Origin: Pagrus major
Taxonomy: Eukaryota; Chordata; Actinopteri; Spariformes; Sparidae
Length of the DNA stretch: 64,000 bases
Assembly: GCF_040436345.1 (NCBI RefSeq)
Contig: NC_133238.1
Location: 10,604,150 to 10,668,149 of the forward strand
Direction of reading: 5' to 3'
Shown here one piece after another: positions 13,461-24,900 of this stretch. Each line of letters opens with the position of its first letter. The first letter of the stretch is position 1. The translations under genes and the position numbers were made by a program. Below the pieces are notes generated by a model that ran no database searches, was not told where the DNA came from, and was given only the letters and a program-made list of their open reading frames with translations.

Positions 13461-13967
13461 CTCTCAGCAATTATGTGAATAATAATTGGTCTCTAGGTGG
13501 CAAACAATACCACTTTTCTTTCTTTATTTTCTTTTTTTTAAAAACAAATTCAGAGATGTTCATCTCAATACTGAGCATTACGTGCTAATGCTCTCTGATC
13601 CAGATCTGATGTGCACTTGACCTTCCGGGGCTGCAGTTGCTCTGTGCTCCCCTGCTGCGTTCGGCTGCGCTCCAAAGTTGTCTGAAAAGCTGCTCAACTG
13701 CTCTCAAGATGCACCCGCGTCACGCTAATCCAGTACCTGTGTGTGTGTGTCTGTGTGTGTGTGTGTGTGTGTGCTGAGCCACAGCGGGATTGAGGCTGAC
13801 TTACATCACGCGGACCAGAATGGTAAGAGGCTGTGCCTTCTGAAAACTGTTACAGAACACGGGGTGAAAATGTCGGTGAAGCATCAAACATCGACCCAGG
13901 ATCAGTTTGAGACTTGTAAACATAATTCAGTCAATTCAATTCAGTCAAAAGTTTTATTGCTCTTTTT

Positions 13968-14186
13968 AGAAGGACAACACAATTTCATACTGTTTTACTT
14001 TGTTTATATGTGGCGGACCCTGCCACCTTTCTATCTTCAAACAGTGTTCTGGGGGCCTTATTTTCCTCTGAGAACAGCTTGTTTATTCAATTATGGAAAA
14101 AATAATCATTTCTGAGTTTGTATTATTACCTCATTAATATTGTAAATATTAAAATTATTCTCCAAAATTACATAACGCCCCTTTAA
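13968..14186. repeat. TTAA-ended MITE, family B (partial)
   Basis: Contains the family signature (TTGTTTATATGTGGCGGACC, CAAACAGTGTTCTGGGG, GAACAGCTTGTTTATTCA) and ends in CGCCCCTTTAA. The left terminus is missing. Related copies lie at 17938-18096, 32094-32329, 38373-38606, 45472-45715, 50067-50359 and 57117-57478. Confidence 0.75.
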
Positions 14187-14512
14187 AAGACCATCTATTC
14201 TAAGAACAGTACAAACTGACAGTTATCATGACAAGGTTTGCTTGTACTGAGTGTCAAGTCTGCCCCTCAGTGTTGTAACATGGTTTTACATTTAAAGCCA
14301 CCAGGTCCAGGTGACAAGTGTTCTGCACATTGAGGCTTACAATAGCTAATAATAAAGGAGGAGTTCCTTTGAATCAACCGTCATAATTAAATATAATGAA
14401 ATCTAAATATAGCAAATATCAGTTTGTGAGACCGACATTAAAGCTGACTATGACCTCTCTGCAGGATGGATAATGTATGTGGGTGCACGACGATGACATC
14501 CCGCCGCGTCAG

Positions 14513-15856
14513 TTATGACAGGCACGCCTCCACAGCCTCCCTCACGATTGGCTGCTGCTCCAAATGAGACTCCGCTTCCACCAGAGAGCAGCCGGTCAGC
14601 AAGCACACCAAAGCCAGAGGGACCACCTAGACACAGATGGAAAATTTAATACACCCGTTAAATCCTCCAGCACTTCATGCACCTTCCTGCCTCCTCACCT
14701 TGGTCCTGTTTCTAGCAGTGAGTGTGTGTGTGTTCATGTCGGAGGACGTGATGTCCACCGTCAGCTTGTCCACTCGGTAGATGGCCTTCAGGAGGGCGTC
14801 CTCACACTGAGACTCAGAACAGCCAGACAGCTTCTAAGGGAAAAGGAAACTTTCAGTGTTTAGTGAAACATTACTGATTCTTGTGTCTGTGAAGCAGGAA
14901 GCTCAACGTCTGCTTTCCCACTCCAGGGTCAGACAGGTACAAATCATGAGCATGTGCTGTACGTCAACATGGTAATGCACTACTGTGTGATCTTGTGGCT
15001 CCCTCTTGTGTCAAAACCTAGTTGGAAAACCTCGATTTCTTTTAGCTGATAAAGGAAAATAAACCACGTGAGCTCAATATAGGAAAACACAGGAAAACTA
15101 GGGTCAGAACTGGGTGGTTTCTGGGTCTCTTTGCAAAACATGTATAGTATAAATCCTGGGTGTAGTTTGATGTACCTGCAGTAAACGCGTGGCCCTGCTG
15201 TAGAGTTTGCTGTTGGTGACCTGCACGTCGATCATGTGGTTCTGGTAAATCTTCCCCTTTAAGACGTGAGCCCCGGTGCTCACGGCGTTCAGCAGCAGCT
15301 TAGTGGACAGCTCCCACTGCTGACGGAGATGAAGAAATAACATAAGCCCACAATGAAGACGTAGAAAAATAACCTGCAGTCTTTCAAATAAGAGCTATAG
15401 ATCAGGAGAAATAAGGAAAATCCTGAGAATCGATACAGTCTAAATGAGTCTTTTAACATTTAACCAGCAGACACGCCTTCTGTCCTTACAGCAAAGTGCT
15501 CTGTTGAAGGAGAAAGAGAGTAAATGAGGCAAAACAGTTATTCCTCATGCTCCAGTGAGTCGCTCAATCGACGTGTGTGTCCATGTGTGTGTTTGTGTGT
15601 GTGCTGTACCATGTGTAGCAAGCTCCTTGAAGCAGGTGACGGCCAAGTGATTTTTAGTGAAGATAGACACAGCTTATTGATGTCATCCTGCAAAAAAACA
15701 GAATGTATTTATAGGTAGATAGATAGACAGATAGATATAGATAGACAGATAGATAGATAGACAGATAGATATAGATAGACAGATAGATAGATAGACAGAT
15801 AGACAGATAGATAGATAGATAGATAGATAGACAGATAGATAGATAGACAGATAGAC

Positions 15857-15905
<49 letters not shown>

Positions 15906-18900
15906 CTTGTTGTACAGCAGCTGCAGCGTCTCCATCAACCTGATGATAAACAGCGTGGAGGTTGGACGTCTTCTCTCTCACTCGGCGTGCCAGCTTCACC
16001 ACGTCGCCAACATCATCTGTGGAGAGAGAGCCGTCAAGACACATGTTGATTTGATCTGGACCAAATCCAAACAGGGGAGCCAATATGTTTCTCTCTCACC
16101 GGAGTGTGTGTAGACGAGGAGAACGAGGTCCAGGTCGTTCAGAGAGGGCAGAACCAGACGCAGAAAATCCTCATGTGCTATGCAAAAGTCAGGACCCTGG
16201 AGGAGAGAAAATACATGATACGTTCAAATACCTCCTTTTGCTGCCACACTACTGTCAATCAAATCTGCTCAAACTAACCCATGCAGTCCTAATGAAGATA
16301 ATTAGTTGAGCTGTTATACTAATGCCTATAACGCAAAACTCTAACTCTGATTGTTTCTATTTAAAGGTGCAATATGTAAGTATTTTAGTTCAAAACATTC
16401 AATAATTAACTAAAATAATCATCAGAATGTAGAGAAACAACAACGTTGACGTTATGTTAGAGGCGTCTATGTATTGTTTTGCAAAGATATCTTCTGGAGT
16501 TAGCATGCTAACCAGATAGCCCTGCCCCGTCCTGTCTCATAATACCACTTTGTACATCAAGAGGCGACAGTCCGATAGTAAAGCTCAGGCAGAGTAAGCT
16601 AACAGGACCGCTAGCTGCATGGCCTACTGAGCTAACTAGCTGGCAGCAGCTACAGCTATCATAAGTTAGCAGCTATTCTTACATATTGCACCTTTAAAGA
16701 AGTTAAAAGGAACTTTTATATTTTGTTGATTCTGGCGGACAAAAGCTGTATGAGCACCACCGCCTCCTGTCATAAAGATGATCTGGCTAGAGTCTGCATA
16801 TGTTTTGGAAGTGAGTGAAAGAAAGTACACATTATAAATACATTTCTTTCTGCCTGTACAGATGTTTGTGGCCATAAATGATTAATAACCAGCAATGTAA
16901 TGTTATTATTTAAAGAAAATCAGACCTGTTGACAGAACTATATAGAAATAGCCCATCAAAATAACAGTTTTATGAGGTTTAAAACCAATTTTCGATTTGA
17001 TTTATGGCGAGCATCATTTGTTACCTTGATAAAATGCATTTTGCATCGTCAGTGGCGGGGTCCGCCATTCTTGCGCTGAATTAAAATGGTGTGCACATGC
17101 GCAAGGGATTCACAGGAAATGACACAGCACGTGATTTTTTTTTGTTTCCTCTACAAAATGGATATAAATAGTGCGTGCAAATAAAAAAAAAAGCCCAGTT
17201 CAAGTAGTAGACCAGCTGGATTAAATCCATCCAGCAGTTTAATTAAAAGACTAAAGCAGATTAATTGAAAACAGACATCATAAAGCAGGTAAAGTCGGAT
17301 GTATTTCACATTAATCCTGTTCCGGGTTAATCTACGAGTCAGGATCCGCAGAGACATATGTGTCATTACACTGTGCAACATAAGAGCTGGGTTTCACTTT
17401 AATTGGATTTCACTGGATTTGAGACATGTTAATACTTTGTAAGGCCACGTTAGGATTTTTCAGACTTGTTTAAGACCCACAGACGAGCCAGAACAGAAAC
17501 CTCCACTATAGAAGAAGCTCACAGGAATGTTAAATCTCCTTTACAGTGGCAGTTATTCATCATTAAAGACCATGTGTAATTCCTCGTTTCCCTTCACGTA
17601 CCAGTGAAATCAGAGGACCTTCGCTGTTGTTCAGCTCTCTGTATCCTCCGCTGATGAAGCCTCGGACATCGTTGTAGTCTTACGCACACAAACAGGACAT
17701 ACACAGTATCATACAAGAGTAAAAAGAACGGATCTTTTAATTGTGATTTTGCAGTGCATCAAACTCCTCTCACCTGCTCCAAACGTGGGGATACACTCGC
17801 TGGCATCAATCAGACCCATCACAGCAAGGGAGCCCCAGCCCAGGTAACACACACGCCTGCCGCACCGCAAGCTGAAACACATCGAGTGATACGTGTTGTA
17901 TCATCTCACACATTTTTAGTTAGCAGTTATTGCCATATTTTCTAGCTTCAAACAGTGTTCTGGGGGCCTTATTTTCATCTGAGAACAGCTTGTTTATTCA
18001 GTTATAGAAAAAATAATTTCAGAGTTTGTATTATCTCATTAATATTGTAAATATTAGTTTGAATTACGTCTCCAAAACTACACAGTGCCCCTTTAAAACC
18101 AACTGAAATTGCTGTTTTTCATTCAGTCCTTCTTATTTCACTGTTTTTGTCAGATGTTCATGAACCATCGGCAAACATTTCAAGGTTAAAGTGAAAGCTG
18201 TAAAACAGGATGTTCCACCTCTGTCCAGCTGCCTCCAACAGAGCGGAAATCCCTTGCTTCTGAGCATAAGTGATATCCAGAGTTTTCTCGTATGCTCTCA
18301 TGTGCTGCAGGATGCCCCTGTTGGAAATAAAACAAACATAAATGAGCTAACGTCAGATATTTCTGCTATACAGGCAGGTGCAATGGTGTTTGGACAACCA
18401 ATCATGAATGTATTTGCATGTGCATGTTATATTCTACATATAATAATTATTAAAGATTGGATTTTTTTCCAATAAACGTCCCTGCACATACACCTGAAGC
18501 GTTCAGTAATAGCACGATGACAGAATCTCATTTTTGCAATAACCTCTAGAGGTCAGCAACACACAGTGGGAACAAACAATGAAAATGTTGCTCTTAAATA
18601 CTGTATATGAAATGTAAACTCAGAGATGTTGTCACATGTGCCTTCCTCTGTATTTACATTATCACCAATGGCATGTGTGTGCTCAAAGATGTGATATACT
18701 GACACACTTGACATTCCTAAATGCACCTATCACCCCCAGTAATGTAAAAAGCATGTCCTGGTTTTTTCTCACAGGCTTTCATTAAGGTGGCTGTTGGAAG
18801 AAAGCTGCTGCTGGTGATGGCTGTCGACACAAAGAAGCACTTAACAAGCTGCATGTTGTGCCTTTGGGTGCAGAGGTGGAGACCAGAGGTACTATGAGGG

Positions 18901-21866
18901 GACTTAAGGTCATGAAAGATTATTATTGCAATGGCAATAGTGTTTGTAAGATGGAGCTCAGTCAACCTGCTGTCCAGATATGTGAATCATGTCTTTATAT
19001 ATTTAATATTATAGTAATAATTTGACATTTTTGGGGAATAAACTCATTTGCTTTCCTGTTGAAAGTTAGATGAGGAGTTCAACAGAACTGAGGGTGAAAA
19101 CACAACCACATTTCTGAAAACAAAATAACATATCACAAAACACGGTGACTTTTCTGAAAACACAACAATTTTTGGACATGTCGTTTGTGTTTTAGATATG
19201 TCATTGTGTTTTGTGTTTTAGACATGTCATTGTGTTTTGGACATGTCATTTGTGTTTTGGACATTTGTTTTGTGTTTTAGACATGTCGTTGTGTTTTGGA
19301 CATGTCGTTTGTGTTTTAGACATATTGTTTGTGTTTTAGAAATTGCTGTTGTGTTTTGTGTTTTAGACATGTCGTTTGTGTTTTGGACATGTCGTTTGTG
19401 TTTTAGAAATTGCTGTTGTGTTTTGTGTTTTAGATATGTCGTTTGTGTTTTGGACATGTTGTTTGTGTTTTGGACATGTCGTTTGTGTTTTGGACATATT
19501 GTTTGTGTTTTAGAAATTGCTCTTGTGTTTTAGACATGTCGTTTGTGTTTTAGACATGTCGCTGTGTTTTGGACATATTGTTTGTGTTTTAGAAATTGCT
19601 GTTGTGTTTTGTGTTTTAGACATGTCGTTTGTGTTTTAGACATGTCGTTTGTGTTTTAGACATGTTTGTGTTTTAGACATGTTGTTTGTGTTTTGGACAT
19701 GTTGTTTGTGTTTTAGACATGTCGTTTGTGTTTTGGACATGTTGTTTGTGTTTTGGACATGTGTATTGTGTTTTAGACATGTCTTTGTGTTTTGGACATG
19801 TCGTTTGTGTTTTAGAAATTGCTGTTGTGTTTTGTGTTTCGGACATGTCGTGTTTTGGACATGTCGTTTGTGTTTTGGACATGTCGTTTGTGTTTTAGAA
19901 ATTGCTGTTGTGTTTTGTGTTTTAGAAATTGCTGTTGTGTTTTGTGTTTTAGACATGTCATTGTGTTTTGGACATGTCGTTTGTGTTTTAGACATGTCAT
20001 TTGTGTTTTGGACACGTCGTTTGTGTTTTAGAAATTGCTGTTGTGTTTTGTGTTTTAGACATGTTGTTGTGTTTTGGACATGTCGTTTGTGTTTTAGACA
20101 TGTTGTTTGTGTTTTGGACATGTGTATTGTGTTTTAGACATGTTGTTGTGTTTTGGACATGTCGTTTGTGTTTTTGAAATGTCAGTTGTGTTTTGGACAT
20201 GTCCTTGTGTTTTGTGTTTTGGACATGTCGTTTGTGTTTTGGTCATGTCCTTGTGTTTTGTGTTTTGGACATGTTTGTGTTTTGGACATGTTGTGTTTTG
20301 GACATGTTGTTTGTGTTTTAGACATGTCGTTTGTGTTTTGGACATGTCGTTTGTGTTTTAGAAATTGCTGTTGTGTTTTGTGTTTTAGACATGTCGTTGT
20401 GTTTTGGACATGTCGTTTGTGTTTTAGACATTGCTGTTGTGTTTTGGACATGTCGTTTGTGTTTTGGACATGTCGTTCTGTTTTGGACATATTGTTTGTG
20501 TTTTAGAAATTGCTGTTGTGTTTTGTGTTTTAGACATGTCGTTTGTGTTTTAGACATGTTGTTTGTGTTTTGGACATGTCGTTTGTGTTTTAGACATGTT
20601 GTTTGTGTTTTAGAAATTGCTGTTGTGTTTTAGACATGTCGTTTGTGTTTTAGACATGTCGTTGTGTTTTGGACATATTGTTTGTGTTTTAGAAATTGCT
20701 GTTGTGTTTTGCGTTTTAGACATGTCGTTTGTGTTTTAGACATGTTGTTTGTGTTTTGGACATGTCGTTTGTGTTTTAGACATGTTGTTTGTGTTTTGGA
20801 CATGTTGTTTGTGTTTTAGACATGTCGTTTTTGTGTTTTGGACATGTTGTTTGTGATTTGGACATGTGTATTGTGTTTTAGACATGTCGTTGTCTTTTGG
20901 ACATGTCGTTTGTGTTTTAGAAATTGCTGTTGTGTTTTGTGTTTTAGACATGTCGTTTGTGATTTGGACATATTGTTTGTGTTTTAGAAATTGCTGTTGT
21001 GTTTTGTGTTTTAGACATGTCGTTTGTGATTTGGACATATTGTTTGTGTTTTAGAAATTGCTGTTGTGTTTTGTGTTTTAGACATGTTGTTTGTGTTTTG
21101 GACATGTTGTTTGTGTTTTGGACATGTTGTGTTTTGGACATGTCGTTTATGTTTTGGACATGTTGTTTGTGTTTTGGACATGTTGTGTTTTGGACATGTT
21201 ATTTGTGTTTTAGACATGTTGTTTGTGTTTTAGACATGTTGTGTTTTGGACATGTTATTTGTGTTTTAGACATGTCGTTTGTGTTTTGGACATGTCCTTG
21301 TGTTTTGTGTTTTGGACATGTCGTTTGTGCTTTGGACATGTTGTTTGTGTTTTAGACATGTTGTTTGTGTTTTGGACATGTCCTTGTGTTTTGTGTTTTG
21401 GACATGTCGTTTGTGTTTTGGACATGTCCTTGTCTTTTGTGTTTTGGACATGTCAGTGTTATTTTGAGAGTGGTATCAATCTTCTCATCTAGGTCTGGGC
21501 AGGAAAATAGATACGCTTGTTTCCCAAATGTCAAACCAACTTTTTCAGTATCATTTCTAATTTCAGTCTATCATGTTTTCTCTACATTTGCAGCCTCATT
21601 TAGTCTTTGACACTGAATCTCTTAGCACAGTTTCAGCCGCAGCAAACCAACACAGCAATGTGCAAATTGTCGATATAGTCATGTAACCGCAGATAAAGCC
21701 TGAGATCCCTTGGGAAGCTTTGCAGTGTTTTTCTCCATGCTCACATGTATGTGACGGGTGTGTTTGTGAAGGTGGCCTCGTGAGCAGCAGACAGGACAAC
21801 CTCCAGGAGAATCTTAGTGACGCTGCCTCCCTTCATCCTCGAAGAGCCGCTGATGGCTTCCGGCTG

Positions 21867-21924
<58 letters not shown>

Positions 21925-24900
21925 CAAGAGCCAAAGTATGGACACACTGCTCTCTTGAGCATGATGAGAACAAGCAGCTAGATGTTCTTACCCCAACTGC
22001 TGGGTTGACGAGGAAGGCCTTTTGACTTTTGGCAAGCTCCTGCATCCTTTGCACCACACTGCGAAAAGTGATGGTGCAGCCTGGAATGGGCTCATCCCTA
22101 AAACATTATTATTTTATTCGAACCCACAGGGGCATTACAAAATATCACTAATTTACTACAATTTTGATCATATGATATTAATGGAGCAAGAGTGAAGCAC
22201 CTGGCCTGATGTGTAGGATTGATGCCAACCAGAACAGGAGTGAAGACCTCAGGGTGCTGCAGGCAGAAGTCCAGCTGACCTGCCACAAATGGAGCCTATG
22301 CAGGCAGAAGTAAAAAGGTTATCTTAAGTTATCTGCAAGTTTGCAAGGTTCTGATTAATTAATTGACACCCTGTCAAACACAAAATTCAGATTCGGACCA
22401 ATCAGAGTGACTTACAGATAATCCACAGGAAATACCAATGAACAAGACACGTCTCTTTCCTTCACAGACCTGCAGGAAGGCAAAAACATGCAATGGTCAA
22501 ATGCGGAGTAAGCTAAAATAAATAAAAGTACCACATTACACTCCACCATGTGCATGACCTTCTTCAGACTGAGCATGCCCATTCTGGGGTCATCTTCAGG
22601 AGCTTCTTGGGAGGATAGCAGAGCTCTGAGGAAAATCAGAGACAGACAGAGACTTGATTATAACATATTTAAAGTAAGCTTTACTTGGGGTGGTATGACC
22701 ATTAGCTTACAGTGGCTAATGTTAGCAAGCTTAAGCCAGTTATTTCTGTATCTGATATTATTGAACAAGTTTGCTGACTTTATTACTCTTCTTTGCTTGT
22801 GGTATTGTTACACTACATTTTCATGTTGCAGATACGATTTTAATGTTAACTTCTTTTGCTTTTGTTAAAATATTATTAACATGCTAAAACATAGCACAGC
22901 AGTGGCACAAGCAAAGAAAGAATATAAAGTCAGCACATGGACTTGGTAATGTAGGTCACACAGCAAAAGCTAGCTGAGGTTTTTGCTTGTTTACATTAGC
23001 TGACATTAGCCACTGTTAGCTAAAGCGAAATTAATTTAATGCTTAGCGATTAAATTTTCATTTCCTTGAAGTATAGATAGAATCTAAAGCTTTAATTGTA
23101 CGACCAGTAGCTTATGGTGGCTAATGTTAGCTAATGTTGGCAAGCTTTAGCTAGGTATTTCTATATCTGATATTGTGTTTGCTTGTGTTATTGTTACACT
23201 ACGTGAAAAAAAGGTTTGCTTAATTAGCTTACATTTGCCCTTGTCACAATGTAAATAATTCCTGATGGTTATGTATTTTTAATCATGAGTGTTAATCTTG
23301 TTCAATGTGACAAAAATCCAACATACTTGTCTCCTCCTGCGATGATGTATGAATACACAGGACTCTTGTTCAGCTCCCTCAGTGCTCTGTTGAAACTGGA
23401 CTAACAACACCGGAAGCCATTTTTCAATAAAACAAGAGAGAGATTAGATTAGATGACTGAGTGTCAATAATCTAATATTACTGGCCTAGTCTGGCTTGTT
23501 CTGCCTTGCTTTGCAATTTCAATTTCAATTCTTGAACATCGGAAAATGATCTCATTATGGGACCAAATAACTTGAATAGTGGTTATAATGCACTTGTAAT
23601 CCGTGCGTACAGAGGGCTAAATCAGGTGGGGAGCATTTCAGGACAACTTTTACCGCCATGAGGAAAGCTATTCGACCAGACGTCCCACATCCGCTCAGTA
23701 CAACAAGGCTGTCCTGAGGATCCTGTTAAAGAAACAGAAGACGAGCTTTGACAACATGCCTGACTGATCAACAGAAATACAGGCAGTCAAAGAGAAGATA
23801 CCTCGAGAATGAGCTCCACCCTCTTTGCAACCTCCATCAATGTTTCGACCACTTGTTCACTCAACAGCCTCTACAACAAAATCAAACAATAATTTCTTTA
23901 AAGACATTTTTTTTTCAGAATAAATAAACTTTAAGGTGACTCATAGACCATATTCACAAGGCAGCCATTTTCCTCTGACATCACGCTCAGGGTGTGAAGC
24001 TCAAAATTGTTGTAATTTCACCACTTCCTGATTGATCAGCAACTGAAAAAACTATGGATAGTGAGAAAACTGGAGGACCATCCAGCCATCGTTCAAGGTA
24101 AAACGACATATTTGATAACCAATTAGCTTCCATTAGACATCAGCTAACATTAGCATCCAACCACGACTGATCAAACTACAATCAACCACTACAATCAAAC
24201 AGTAATGTTAGCTAGGAAAGCTAACATTGCTAATAGTTGAATGCTAATGTTGCTAACGGGTTATCGAATATGTTGTTTTACCTTGATATATGACCCCATA
24301 TCCCTCCATATTTTCACTACCAATCATCTTTTCATTTGCTGGTCAATCAGGAAGTGATGAAATGATAACAATTTGCCAGATTCTCTATGTTTAAATAATA
24401 TGCAGCGAGGAAAATGGCCGCCGTATGAATGTGGTCAATTGTTTATGGACTATCTGTACCTTGTACGTGTTTCCTGTCTCTTCTTGAAACATCTGGGCAT
24501 CACTGGCTTGCAACATCCTGACAATAGAATCTGCAGAAGCGCGGTCGATATCACGCGTCAGGGGATTGGATTTCTCCGAAATAGGAAGTGAGGGCTCATA
24601 ATCTGGGCACTGAGAAACAGAAAATATCAATTAAAGGAATAATTCAACATATTGGTGGCATTCAATTACTTCTGCCCTACCAGCTTCAATCCAATGATTA
24701 TAAAATGTAAACTGAAACTACTCATTAAAAGACTTTTTTTCAGTAGTTGATTTGATTTCATGCTAGTTTATGTGTTATGTTTTATAGAGTGAGATAATGA
24801 TAAGGTATCGTAAAGGTCCGATATGTAAGAATGGGCCACCTGTCAAATTCATACTCAAAACAGATCAGCATATCACTAGATCAACCGCTAACTGTAGCTG

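Noticed and set aside
13739-14115. 124-codon plus-strand frame beginning with [10 protein letters not shown]
   Set aside because: A TG microsatellite followed by family B MITE sequence; no domain and the same text occurs in other copies.
15654-16083. Minus-strand frames with [11 protein letters not shown] repeats
   Set aside because: Translation of the GATA/GACA microsatellite running out of a real gckr exon.
19227-21492. Many open frames of 60-160 codons on both strands with [12 protein letters not shown]- or [11 protein letters not shown]-like repeats
   Set aside because: They are translations of the 20-bp minisatellite, which happens to lack stops in several frames. No family likeness and no splice context.
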